From positions 186,001 through 250,000 of the forward strand of contig CAVPYY010000006.1 of assembly GCA_963710135.1 (NCBI GenBank): a DNA stretch of 64,000 bases. Reading direction: 5' to 3'. The position numbers and the translations under genes were made by a program. The notes under the pieces are model-generated. The model saw only the letters and a program-made list of their open reading frames with translations. It did not search any database and had not been told where the DNA came from. The stretch comes from SG8-30 sp963710135 (lineage in GTDB: Bacteria > Pseudomonadota > Gammaproteobacteria > Steroidobacterales > Steroidobacteraceae). Shown in pieces: positions 56,014 to 64,000 of this stretch (positions are counted from its first letter, which is position 1; each line of letters begins with the position of its first letter).

Positions 56014-57360
56014 TCACCTTTGCGTCCCTTCAACGGCCAGCGCGCCGGGCGCGCGAACCGACTGTAACTGCCGCGATGACTCGACGGCTCCCACTCTCGT
56101 CGCCAGGTAGGCCGCCACCAGGAATGCGGCGCCCTCCAGGGCGAACACCAATGAATACGCGGCGACGGGCGATCCAGTCCCGAGGCGCGCCAGGTCGACC
56201 GCGCCGGTACCCACCACGCCGCCGAGGGCGAAGGCGATGGCCTGCGCCGCGCCCCACAGCCCCATGCGCACGCCCTCGCGGGACGCGCGTCCGGCGTCGA
56301 CCAAAGCCATCATCGAGCCGATTGCGGCGATCGAGAACACGCCGTTGCCGACCCCGAGCGCGAACACGGTCGCCTTCAGCGGCCAGGCCGGCGCGCTCCA
56401 GCCGCCGATCGAAAGGCCGGCGAGCGCGACCGCTGAAGCGATGCAGCCGCCGATGGTCCAGGCCTTCAGCGATCCCCACTGCCTGCCCAGCAGTGGGCTG
56501 GCCGCGAGCGCCACCACGATCATGCCGAGCAATACCCCGCTGTTCTGGATCGCCGAGAGGCGCGTCGACTCACCGGGCGTCATGCCAAAGGCAATTCCCG
56601 CGAACGGCTCGAGGATCAGGTCCTGCGCGCTGTAGGCCAGCATGGACACGAAGACGAAAACGGTGAAACGCCGGGCCCTGGTCTCCGACCACACCTCTGC
56701 CAGCGCCTCCCGGAACGGCACGTGCTCTTGCCCGGCGCCGGCTGGAGATTCGGCGGCCGCCACGGCGGCGCCCTCCACTCCCCGAACCGCAACCACGGAG
56801 ATCACGAATGCAAGCAGCGCCACGCCACCCGTCACCGTGACGAGCCGCGCCGGCGAGAAGGGATCGAGGAAATGGCCGGCGACCGACGCGGTGATCACGA
56901 AACCCACGATCATCATCACCCAGACGATGGTTGCCGCGGGCGCGCGGCGGCTCGCGGCCGTGCGCTTCGCGAGCAGCACGAGCAGCGAGGTTCCGGCCGC
57001 GCCGACGCCGACGCCGATGAGGACGAACGCCGCGACCGCCAGGACCAGCCCTGGCGCCCGCGCGACTTCCATCCATGCCGTTGCGAGCGCCGCCAGCAGC
57101 GCACCGGTCGCGAGCGTCGCCATGCCACCCACGATCCAGGGTGTGCGCCGGCCGCCCTTGTCGGACCCGTACCCGAATCGGGGCCGGAGGAACTGCACCG
57201 CATGATGCAGCGCCACCAGCACGCCCGGGACCAGCGCCGGCAGCGCGAGCTCGACCACCATCACGCGATTGAGGGTCGAGGTCGTCAGCACGACGATGCC
57301 ACCCAGCGACGCCTGCACGAGACCCAGCCGGAAGACGCCGAACCAGGACAGCGGTGCCAT
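56014..57360 (-). CDS. PucC/BCH2-family MFS transporter-like protein
   Basis: 448 residues with about twelve membrane helices. It belongs to the BCH2/PucC group of the major facilitator superfamily: FRLGLVQASLGGIVVLTTSTLNRVMVVELALPALVPGVLVALHH is the family start. PRFGYGSDKGGRRTPWI is the loop motif. It occupies the place between bchG and bchP held by orf428 in Rhodobacter. That protein is thought to handle bacteriochlorophyll or light-harvesting assembly. The ATG at 57360 is chosen; a TTG at 57366 overlaps the bchG stop. Spacing to bchP is four bases. Confidence 0.9.
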   Translation of the reverse strand: MAPLSWFGVFRLGLVQASLGGIVVLTTSTLNRVMVVELALPALVPGVLVALHHAVQFLRPRFGYGSDKGGRRTPWIVGGMATLATGALLAALATAWMEVARAPGLVLAVAAFVLIGVGVGAAGTSLLVLLAKRTAASRRAPAATIVWVMMIVGFVITASVAGHFLDPFSPARLVTVTGGVALLAFVISVVAVRGVEGAAVAAAESPAGAGQEHVPFREALAEVWSETRARRFTVFVFVSMLAYSAQDLILEPFAGIAFGMTPGESTRLSAIQNSGVLLGMIVVALAASPLLGRQWGSLKAWTIGGCIASAVALAGLSIGGWSAPAWPLKATVFALGVGNGVFSIAAIGSMMALVDAGRASREGVRMGLWGAAQAIAFALGGVVGTGAVDLARLGTGSPVAAYSLVFALEGAAFLVAAYLATRVGAVESSRQLQSVRAPGALAVEGTQR

Positions 57361-57362
57361 GC

Positions 57363-58272
57363 TCAACCTGCGCCGCCGCGCACGGCGAATGCGGCCACCA
57401 TCATGCCGCTGACGTATACGGTGACGCCGAGGCCGCTGTACCAGGTCGCCCGGGTCACCGGCTCACGCAGGAACCGGACCATCAGGACACCCTGGACACC
57501 GCAGCAGCGCAAGCACCGCCGCGGCGTGCACCGGGTGCTGCCAGTACCACAGCAGCCCGACCACCACAGCCTGCGGCAGCGCCATCACGAGGCAGGCCAC
57601 CCGCGCAGCCCCGTCGATGCCCAGCTGCACGGGCAGCGACTTGATTCCCATGCGCTGATCACCGCGCACCGACTTGAAGTCGTTCAGGGTCATGATGCCG
57701 TGCGCGCCGAGACTGTAGAGCGCCGCGAGTACCAGAATCGTCGCGGGCGGCAAGGCGCCGCCGATCATCACCGCGGCACCGGTCATCCAGGCCAGGCCTT
57801 CATAGGACAGGCCGACCGCGGCATTGCCCCACCAGCCGTTCATCTTCAGGCGAAATGGCGGCGCGCTGTAAGCCCAGGCCAGCGCCAACCCGACCACGGC
57901 CGCCCAGAACACCCAGGTGCCCAGCGCGGCCGCAACGACCAGCGACAGCGCGGTCCATGCCAGCGCGATATACAGCCCCCAACGGCCCGGTATCCGGCCG
58001 GAAGGAATCGGCCGGTTCGGCTCGTTGATGGCGTCGACATGGCGGTCGAACCAGTCGTTCACGGCCTGGCTGGTGCCGCAGACCAGCGGCCCGGCGAGCA
58101 GGACGCCGGCGGCGATCAAAAGCCAGTTGCCCGCCAGGGATTCCCCGGACGAGACCACGCCGCAGGCGAACGCCCACATCGGCGGAAACCAGGTGATCGG
58201 CTTGAGTAACTCCAGGAAAGCCGGGAGGCCCTGACGCGGACGGCTGGCGGCAACGGACGCCGGTACGGACAT
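57363..58272 (-). CDS. bchG: Bacteriochlorophyll synthase BchG (C-terminal frameshift)
   Basis: UbiA-family prenyltransferase that esterifies bacteriochlorophyllide a with geranylgeranyl diphosphate. About 302 residues, eight or nine helices. The aspartate motif is VNDWFDRHVDAINEPNRPIPSGR and the second is LNDFKSVRGDQRMGI. The main frame ends prematurely at PDGPVPA (57463). A shift near 57490 continues as VLMVRFLREPVTRATWYSGLGVTVYV to a stop at 57363, next to the following gene. I infer a one-base error. Start ATG at 58272, six bases after ppsR. Confidence 0.94.
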
Positions 58273-58278
58273 CAGGGA

Positions 58279-59766
58279 TCAGTTGCTGTCGTTCGAGTTG
58301 TGGTCGCCGAGCCCGTAACGGCGCAGCTTGACGTACAGGCTCTGGCGGCTGAGACCGAGCATTTCCGCCGCCGAGGCCCGATTGTCGCCGGTGACCTCGA
58401 GTGCCGCCTGAATGCACAGCCGTTCGATGACGTCGGTGGCCTCGCGCACCAGCTCCTTCATCGACACGCGCCCGACCAGTTCGGTCAGCTGCTCCACGGA
58501 GCGCGGCAGCTCGCGCCCGCCGCGCACTTCGCCGCTGACCCGCTGGCCGACGTTGCGGATCACGAATCCCATGCAGGGTGTCTCGGCTTCCAGCACTGAT
58601 ACAGCGGAGATTTCCACCTCGGCGGTCGCACCGAACTCCCCGCGCAGGGTCGTGGCGAACAGCCTGACCGATCCGTGGCGCTTGAGATTGGCGGACAACA
58701 CGCTCATGTCGACACCCGGCCGCCCGAACCAACGGTCGAGCGTCTCGCCTCGGGCCTGTTCCTCGTTGGCGAGCTGCGCGAGTTCGATGAAGGCGCGGTT
58801 GGCGCTGACGATCTTGCCGTCCGGATCCGTGACCACCAGGCCGTCCGGGGAGTTTTCCACGACTTCGAGCACGCGCGAGCGCACTTCCGCGGCGGGCGAT
58901 CGGTCGCCACCCAGGCCTTGCGGCGTGAGGCGCACCAGGATCTGCGTGGAACTGTCCTGGCGGAACATCGAGGCCGACACCAGATAGCTGCTGGTGCCGG
59001 TCACCAGCCTTGCGGCGACGCCATCCGCTTTGCCTGCGGCGCGCACGGTGGCCAGCATGGATTCGAGGCTCTGCGTGCTGTCCTCATCGAAACCATGCGG
59101 AAAGACCCGGCCCACCAGCCGTCTGCTCGGCTCGCCGATGACCGCGGCAGCCGCCGGGTTCGCTTCGGCGACCTTGAGCGTCGCGGCGTCCAGGATCAGG
59201 ATGGCCTCGGAGGCCATTTCGAACAGCAGGCGGTAGCGCGTCTCCGCGTGCCGGAGTCTCCAATAGTCGCGCTCCAGCGCCTGTTGCGCATCCACCAGTC
59301 GCTGCTGCAGCGCGGCGACGTTGCGCAAGTCGCGGCCGACCGCAATGACGCGGCCGGTGCTGCCGACGCGCACGGCCGAGTAGACGATCGGCACGTCGGC
59401 AGACCCGGACGGGGACGGATGATTCACCTGACGCCAGCGCGGCGGCTGATCCGCCAGGGCCTGCGCCAGCAGGCTCTCAATCTTTCCGCGGCTCTCCACG
59501 GTCACGGTATCGATCCAGGGGCGGTTCAGCCAGGATGCGTAGCCCTCGCCGGACAGGTCCTCGGAACCGAATGCGATGTCGCAAATCACTCCCTTGGAAT
59601 CGATGACCAGCGCCACGTCGCTCGCCGCCTCCAGTGCCTTGGCGGTGTCGGTCGTGCCGATGCCGCGCAATGATCGGTCGGGTTCCTGGAAATGGCGCAA
59701 CCCGCGCCCGGGTTTCTCACCGGTCACCGTCGTGGTCTCGTTCGCAGTATTGATGATGGAACTCAA
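58279..59766 (-). CDS. ppsR: Photosynthesis gene repressor PpsR/CrtJ
   Basis: 495 residues. Three PAS domains can be traced (VALVIDSKGVICDIA, FEMASEAILILDAATLKVAEANPAA, ENSPDGLVVTDPDGKIVSANRAF). A Fis-type helix-turn-helix closes the protein: AAEMLGLSRQSLYVKLRRYGLG. The Cys in VIERLCIQAALEVTG, next to the DNA-binding helix, corresponds to the redox cysteine of CrtJ. Under oxygen the protein binds TGT-N12-ACA sites and represses bch, crt and puc genes. It is co-transcribed with its antirepressor aerR (ATGA overlap). Confidence 0.95.
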   Translation of the reverse strand: MSSIINTANETTTVTGEKPGRGLRHFQEPDRSLRGIGTTDTAKALEAASDVALVIDSKGVICDIAFGSEDLSGEGYASWLNRPWIDTVTVESRGKIESLLAQALADQPPRWRQVNHPSPSGSADVPIVYSAVRVGSTGRVIAVGRDLRNVAALQQRLVDAQQALERDYWRLRHAETRYRLLFEMASEAILILDAATLKVAEANPAAAAVIGEPSRRLVGRVFPHGFDEDSTQSLESMLATVRAAGKADGVAARLVTGTSSYLVSASMFRQDSSTQILVRLTPQGLGGDRSPAAEVRSRVLEVVENSPDGLVVTDPDGKIVSANRAFIELAQLANEEQARGETLDRWFGRPGVDMSVLSANLKRHGSVRLFATTLRGEFGATAEVEISAVSVLEAETPCMGFVIRNVGQRVSGEVRGGRELPRSVEQLTELVGRVSMKELVREATDVIERLCIQAALEVTGDNRASAAEMLGLSRQSLYVKLRRYGLGDHNSNDSN

Positions 59767-60650
59767 CAGCGCCTCGCAGCCTGCGCAAACAGTTGATTGG
59801 CACGTTCGGCGGCCTGCCGCGCATCCATGCCGGTGTCGTCGGCCCCGACCTGGCTGACCAGGTGCGGCTTGGCGGAAAACAGCGGTCCACCGACCAGAAT
59901 GCCGACGAAGCTGTTGCGCGATGCACGGCGGATGGAGCGGATGCTCGCAGCCAGCGCGTCCAGGTGCTTTTCGCAGGCCAGCGACAGCCCGACGACGGCG
60001 TACCAGTTCTCGCGCACGAGGCCTGCCAGGTCAGCGTTGGCGGCCTGCGGACCGCCCACGACATCCCAGCCCGAGCGCCTGAAGAAATCCGCAACCATCA
60101 ATATGCCAAGCGTGTGCTGCTCGCCCGGCGCGGCCACCAGCAGGGCGCGCTTGGTCCCCTGCCCCGGCACGTCGGCCACCACTTCGGGTGGCGGACTGAG
60201 CTGCCGCAGCGTCTGCTGCAGACGTCCCAGCCCGACGGTCACCTGCGTGAAGTCGCAGAGATCCTCTTCCCAGAGCGTCCCGAGCCAACGCGCCGTCGGC
60301 GCCATCAGCCCGAGCAGCAGCGTTTCTGGCGGTACGCCCCGGGCACGCAACGATTCCACATAGGCCGAAACAACGTGAGCTTCCTTCTCGAGCAGCAGGC
60401 GCCCGAACTCGGCTACCTCGTCCGCTGCGAGTTGCACATTCGCTTCCTCTGTGGGTTCCGAGCCCGCAGGTGCGATGCGCCGGTGCGCAAGCATCAGCCG
60501 CGGGACAATATCCGTCTCGATCAGTCGTGCGAGGTCTGCGCCTCGTGCTTCCTGCGCCAGTTTCCTGGCTTGCGGGTCGATCCCCGTATCCATGCCACCA
60601 CCGTGCGGCTGGCAATCCAGTCCGCGGGACTCGTCGCCCCTGTCGTTCAT
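59763..60650 (-). CDS. aerR: AerR/PpaA-type cobalamin-binding antirepressor
   Basis: 295 residues. An N-terminal helical part (IETDIVPRLMLAHRRIA) is followed by a helical MerR-associated segment (ARGVPPETLLLGLMAPTARWLGTLWEEDLCDFTQVTVGLGRLQQTLRQL). The B12-binding (SCHIC) domain has GEQHTLGILMVADFFRRSGWDVVGG; the His in EQHTLG corresponds to the cobalamin ligand region. In Rhodobacter AerR binds light-exposed B12 and modifies CrtJ/PpsR repression. A strong AAGGGGGG ribosome site precedes the ATG at 60650. First gene of the minus photosynthesis operon. Confidence 0.92.
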   Translation of the reverse strand: MNDRGDESRGLDCQPHGGGMDTGIDPQARKLAQEARGADLARLIETDIVPRLMLAHRRIAPAGSEPTEEANVQLAADEVAEFGRLLLEKEAHVVSAYVESLRARGVPPETLLLGLMAPTARWLGTLWEEDLCDFTQVTVGLGRLQQTLRQLSPPPEVVADVPGQGTKRALLVAAPGEQHTLGILMVADFFRRSGWDVVGGPQAANADLAGLVRENWYAVVGLSLACEKHLDALAASIRSIRRASRNSFVGILVGGPLFSAKPHLVSQVGADDTGMDARQAAERANQLFAQAARRC

Positions 60651-60890
60651 GAATCCCCCCTTACCCCGTGGAACTAGCGGCGTCCCAGGCCGCAGGGCAC
60701 TACATATCACAAACGCAGGCCGGACTAGGGCTGACATGATCCTGGACTGGCGGCCCCGGCCCCGCTCGCGCCGAGCGCCGATGGTCCCGATGGCACCCGG
60801 ACCATGCATCTGCGTTTCCCGAAGTCCTGCGTAGTCCATACGACCGAGTTCGGTTGGAGGGTGACTAATACTGTCCCGACCTCGCCAAGT

Positions 60891-60908
60891 TGTCAATTTT
60901 AATTTACG
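60891..60908. promoter_or_regulatory. PpsR/CrtJ-type operator
   Basis: TGT-N12-ACG, one base short of the TGT-N12-ACA consensus, with an AT-rich centre. A TGACA half-site follows at 60920-60924, overlapping the bchF -35. The left end also contains a minus-strand TTGACA (60891-60896). Repression could thus act on both directions. Confidence 0.65.
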
Positions 60909-60918
60909 TCCAGTCTTA

Positions 60919-60947
60919 TTGACAGATCGCCTGGCGACTCCTACAGT
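60919..60947 (+). promoter_or_regulatory. Sigma70-type promoter of bchF
   Basis: Perfect TTGACA at 60919-60924 and TACAGT at 60942-60947 with a 17-base spacer, 31 bases before the bchF start codon. The PpsR operator is immediately upstream. Confidence 0.75.
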
Positions 60948-60978
60948 CAACCTCGAACGTGAGGTGGGGAGTCCTTAG

Positions 60979-61500
60979 ATGGCGCAGGCACACCGCCGGC
61001 CCGACCGATCAGCGCCGCTGTACACGGCGGAGCAACGCCGTCGACGCGACGCCTCCCGCTGGACCCTCGTTCAGGGGATCCTGGCGCCTCTCCAGTTCCT
61101 CGCCTTTCTGGTCAGCCTCTGGCTGGTGTTGCGCTTCCTGTGGACCGGCGATGGTCTCGCCGCCGCCACCGCCTCGGTGATCGTCAAGACGGCGCTGCTG
61201 TACCTGATCATGATCACCGGCTCGCTGTGGGAGCGGGACGTCTTCGGCCAGTACCTGTTTGCCGCCCCATTCTTCTGGGAGGACGTGGTCAGCATGCTGG
61301 TGCTCGCGCTGCATGCCGCATACGTGGCCGCGCTGGTGTTCGGCTGGCTCGCGGCCCGCGAACAGATGCTGCTCGCGCTCGCCGCCTATGCGGCATACGT
61401 CATCAACGCGGCCCAGTTCCTGCTGAAGCTGCGCGCAGCGCGTCTGCAGCAGCCGGCTGACTTCGCGAACGAGCGCATCGCGCTCGGTGCGGCCGAATGA
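60979..61500 (+). CDS. bchF: Chlorophyllide/bacteriochlorophyllide 2(3)-vinyl hydratase BchF
   Basis: Hydrates the 3-vinyl group of the chlorin ring in bacteriochlorophyll a synthesis. 173 residues. LYTAEQRRRRDASRWTLVQGILAPLQFLAFLVSLWLVLRF and the segment ERDVFGQYLFAAPFFWEDVVSMLVLALHAAYV are diagnostic, and the protein has four hydrophobic helices. GGGGAG precedes the ATG. Its stop overlaps the bchN start. Confidence 0.95.
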   Translation: MAQAHRRPDRSAPLYTAEQRRRRDASRWTLVQGILAPLQFLAFLVSLWLVLRFLWTGDGLAAATASVIVKTALLYLIMITGSLWERDVFGQYLFAAPFFWEDVVSMLVLALHAAYVAALVFGWLAAREQMLLALAAYAAYVINAAQFLLKLRAARLQQPADFANERIALGAAE

Positions 61501-62768
61501 GCGCGGTCAGCACCGCGGTTCTCAAGGACTGCCGCGACGTTCCGGTGCTGCGCGAACGCGGCCAGCGCGAGGTGTTCTGCGGCCTGACCGGTATCGTCTG
61601 GCTGCATCGCAAGATGCAGGACGCCTTCTTCCTGGTGGTCGGCTCGCGGACTTGCGCACACCTGATCCAGTCCGCCGCGGGCGTCATGATTTTCGCGGAA
61701 CCGCGCTTTGGCACCGCCATCCTGACCGACCGCGACCTGGCTGGAATCGCCGACGCCAACGACGAACTCGATCGTGTCTGCACCAGCCTGCTCGAGCGCC
61801 GGCCGGATATCGGCACCCTGTTCCTGGTCGGCTCCTGCCCCTCCGAAGTGATCAAACTCGACCTCGCGAAGGCCGCCGAGCGCCTCAACGGTCGCTTCAT
61901 GCCGCGCGTGCGGGTGCTGAACTACTCTGGCTCGGGCATCGAGACCACGTTCACGCAGGGCGAGGACAACGCGCTCAAGGCGCTCGTGCCCGTGCTGCCC
62001 GCCTCGACCGAGAAGCAATTGCTGGTGGTTGGCTGCCTGGCCGATGTCGTGGAAGACCAGTTCGGAAGGATCTTCGACAGCCTGGGAATCGGCCCGGTCC
62101 GGTATCTGCCGGCGCGCCGTGCGGGCGATCTACCGCCGGTCGGCCCGGGAACAAGCCTGCTGTTGGCGCAGCCTTTCAATGGCGAGACCACCCGGGCGCT
62201 CGTTGCGCGCGGCGCCAGGGTCCTGGCCGCGCCCTACCCGTTCGGCGCCGAGGGCACCACTGCCTGGCTGGCGGCCGCCGCCCGGGAGTGGAACGTGCCC
62301 AACACCCTGTTCGACAGCGTCACGGCGCCGCTGCAGCGTCGCACGCGCGGCGCGCTCGCCCGCCATCGCGAGAAACTCGCCGGCAAGCGCCTGTTCATGA
62401 TGCCCGACTCCCAGCTCGAGCTGCCGCTGGCGCGTTTCCTGAATCGCGAGCTCGGCATGGAGCTGACGGAAGTTGGCACCCCTTACCTGGACCGCACGAT
62501 GATCGGCGAAGAACTGGCGCTACTGCCGGACACGGTCGTGCTGAGCGAAGGCCAGGACGTCGAGAAGCAGCTCGACCGGCTGCGGCTGGCGCGCCCGGAC
62601 ATCACCGTCTGCGGCCTGGGACTCGCCAATCCGCTTGAGGCCGAGGGGTTCACGACCAAGTGGTCGATCGAGCTGGTATTCACGCCGATACACGGCTACG
62701 ACCAGGCCGCCGACCTCGCCGAGATCTTTGCGCGCCCGCTGGAGCGCCGCCAGAGGCTGGCGGTATGA
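61497..62768 (+). CDS. bchN: Light-independent protochlorophyllide reductase subunit N
   Basis: One of the two subunits of the BchNB catalytic component of dark protochlorophyllide reductase, a nitrogenase-like enzyme. 423 residues. Cluster cysteines C28 (VFCGLTG), C53 (SRTCAHL) and the Cys in VGSCPSEVIK bind a [4Fe-4S] cluster together with BchB Asp36. ANDELDRV and LNYSGSGIETTFTQGED are family motifs. Overlaps bchF by ATGA. The electron donor BchL is expected beyond the window. Confidence 0.96.
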   Translation: MSAVSTAVLKDCRDVPVLRERGQREVFCGLTGIVWLHRKMQDAFFLVVGSRTCAHLIQSAAGVMIFAEPRFGTAILTDRDLAGIADANDELDRVCTSLLERRPDIGTLFLVGSCPSEVIKLDLAKAAERLNGRFMPRVRVLNYSGSGIETTFTQGEDNALKALVPVLPASTEKQLLVVGCLADVVEDQFGRIFDSLGIGPVRYLPARRAGDLPPVGPGTSLLLAQPFNGETTRALVARGARVLAAPYPFGAEGTTAWLAAAAREWNVPNTLFDSVTAPLQRRTRGALARHREKLAGKRLFMMPDSQLELPLARFLNRELGMELTEVGTPYLDRTMIGEELALLPDTVVLSEGQDVEKQLDRLRLARPDITVCGLGLANPLEAEGFTTKWSIELVFTPIHGYDQAADLAEIFARPLERRQRLAV

Positions 62769-62778
62769 AGACGCTGCC

Positions 62779-64000
62779 ATGCAACTGACGCTCTGGACCT
62801 ACGAAGGACCGCCGCACGTGGGTGCGATGCGCATCGCCACGTCGATGCGTGGCGTGCACTACGTGCTGCATGCCCCGCAGGGCGATACCTACGCGGATCT
62901 GCTGTTCACGATGATCGAGCGGCACGACCGCCGCCCGCCGGTCACCTACACGACCTTTCAGGCGCGCGACCTGGGCGGGGACACCGCCACCCTGGTCCGC
63001 GACACCGTCCGTGCCGCCTGGGAACGGTTCCAGCCGGACGTGCTGCTGGTCGGTGAATCGTGCACCGCGGAGCTGATCCAGGACCAGGCGGGCTCGCTGG
63101 CCGCTACGCTCGGGCTGCCGGTCCCGGTGGTGCCGCTGGAGTTGCCGGCCTACTCCAAGAAAGAGCATTGGGGCGCGGCCGAGACGCTCTACCAGCTGGT
63201 CCGCAGCCTGCTGGTCGAGCGCATCCCGGCGCCGGGCACCACTCGCCCGCCGCGCGACGCCGCACGCCCACCGCGCGCGAATCTGCTGGGGCCGACCGCG
63301 CTTGGCTTCCGCTGCCGCGACGACGTCGTCGAGATCACACGGTTGCTCGGGCGCCTGGGTATCGAGGTCAACACGGTGGTGCCGCTGGGCGCCAGTGCCG
63401 CCGACATCCGCCGCATCCCCGATGCCGATTTCAACATCGACCTCTATCCGGAGATCTCGCGCAGCACGGCCGCCTGGCTGGAGCGCACCTTCGGCATGCC
63501 GCGCACGCACATTGTGCCGATGGGCGTCGGGGCCACCCGCGACTTCATTGCCGAGGTCGCCAAGCTTGCGGGCATAGATGCCGCGCAGTGCCTCGAGCGG
63601 GAGCGCCCCGGCACTGCCGGTCTCGACTCCTCCGCCTCGCGCCTGCCCTGGTACGCGCGCTCGGTCGACTCGACCTACCTGACCGCCAAGCGTGTGTTCA
63701 TCTTCGCGGATGCGACGCACGCGCTCGCCGCGGCGCGGATCGCCAGCGAAGAGATGGGCTTCACCGTCGTCGGGCTGGGCACGTATTCCCGCGAGTTCGC
63801 GCGGGACCTGCGGGAAGCGGCGGCGCGCTACGGCGTCGAGGCGCTGATTACCGATGACTACCTGGAGGTCGAGCAGGCCATCACCGCCGCGGCACCGGAA
63901 CTGGTGCTCGGCACCCAGATGGAACGCCATATTGCCAAGCGGCTCGGCATCCCCTGCGCGGTGATTTCAGTACCCATCCACGTTCAGGACGTGCCCGCCC
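62779..64000 (+). CDS. bchB: Light-independent protochlorophyllide reductase subunit B (truncated by window end)
   Basis: Starts MQLTLWTYEGPPHVGAMRIATSM at 62779, ten bases after bchN, and runs off the window after about 407 codons. Asp36 in HAPQGDTYADLLF is the unusual aspartate ligand of the [4Fe-4S] cluster shared with BchN. C95 in GESCTAELIQDQ lies at the position of a conserved BchB cysteine. GVGATRDFIAEVAKLAG and ITDDYLEVEQAI match the later domains. The usual protein is about 530 residues, so about a quarter is missing. Confidence 0.95.
   Translation, partial: MQLTLWTYEGPPHVGAMRIATSMRGVHYVLHAPQGDTYADLLFTMIERHDRRPPVTYTTFQARDLGGDTATLVRDTVRAAWERFQPDVLLVGESCTAELIQDQAGSLAATLGLPVPVVPLELPAYSKKEHWGAAETLYQLVRSLLVERIPAPGTTRPPRDAARPPRANLLGPTALGFRCRDDVVEITRLLGRLGIEVNTVVPLGASAADIRRIPDADFNIDLYPEISRSTAAWLERTFGMPRTHIVPMGVGATRDFIAEVAKLAGIDAAQCLERERPGTAGLDSSASRLPWYARSVDSTYLTAKRVFIFADATHALAAARIASEEMGFTVVGLGTYSREFARDLREAAARYGVEALITDDYLEVEQAITAAAPELVLGTQMERHIAKRLGIPCAVISVPIHVQDVPA

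Larger units (their letters stand above)
60651..60978. other. Divergent control region between aerR and bchF
   Basis: 328 bases with no gene. The right third is AT-rich and holds a PpsR-type operator, a plus-strand promoter for bchF and a minus-strand TTGACA within the operator that may serve aerR. The rest is GC-rich leader toward aerR. Confidence 0.7.

Overview
The window is GC-rich DNA from a gammaproteobacterium that carries a purple-bacterial photosynthesis gene cluster. The gammaproteobacterial assignment rests on core gene order: serC-(serA)-pheA-aroA-cmk-rpsA-ihfB-lapB next to gyrA; ubiG-mupP-rmuC-yciK; scpA-scpB-rluB; yciB-yciI-bolA; ligA-zipA-smc; and rimP-nusA-infB-rbfA-truB-rpsO-pnp. 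The photosynthesis genes (bchF, bchN, bchB, bchG, bchP, ppsR, aerR, tspO and a PucC-like carrier) make it an anoxygenic phototroph. The family cannot be fixed from the sequence alone. The long DksA and the divergent RluB recall Xanthomonadales/Steroidobacterales-like lineages, but this is only a hint.

Layout. 0-11.6 kb: minus-strand block for aromatic amino acid and serine synthesis, cytidylate kinase, ribosomal protein S1, IHF-beta and LapB, with gyrA at its head. 12-16.2 kb: plus-strand overlapping operon ubiG-mupP-rmuC-(squalene/phytoene synthase-like)-yciK. 16.2-20.8 kb: rluB, scpB, scpA, trpS and yciO on minus. 20.9-22.9 kb: yciB, yciI, a bolA-like gene and a parvulin lipoprotein on plus. 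22.9-27.9 kb: an accessory, less GC-rich segment with a gene-free stretch, an exported protein built mainly of 32 nonapeptide repeats, and three DUF6502-type genes. 27.9-37.8 kb: ligA, zipA and smc on minus, then queF, a long-tailed dksA, gluQ and phaR on plus. 37.8-46.5 kb: the pnp-to-rimP transcription/translation operon on minus, preceded by a promoter and two terminator-like hairpins in its leader. 46.5-54 kb: rraA, a lone molybdopterin oxidoreductase, a small zinc-ribbon protein, a DUF2891 protein, an M13 metallopeptidase and a DUF4412-like exported protein. 54-64 kb: the photosynthesis cluster, with a seven-gene minus operon (aerR-ppsR-bchG-pucC-like-bchP-tspO-small membrane protein) diverging from bchF-bchN-bchB, which runs off the window.

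In the photosynthesis cluster, aerR and ppsR encode the B12-binding antirepressor and the redox/light repressor. They share one intergenic region with bchF, where a PpsR-type operator sits between divergent promoter elements. bchF, bchN and bchB act in the chlorophyllide branch. bchG and bchP attach and reduce the isoprenoid tail.

Data quality. Many essential genes (rpsA, cmk, aroA, pheA, serA, serC, pnp, truB, infB, mupP, bchG, the M13 peptidase) are interrupted by single-base indels, concentrated at about 2-9 kb and 38-41 kb. I read these as consensus errors and give each gene its full intended span.

The most unusual content is the 23.5-27.9 kb island: a SLGTGRTQA repeat protein whose copies differ only synonymously, in an apparent operon with a DUF6502 regulator-like gene and beside two more of that family.
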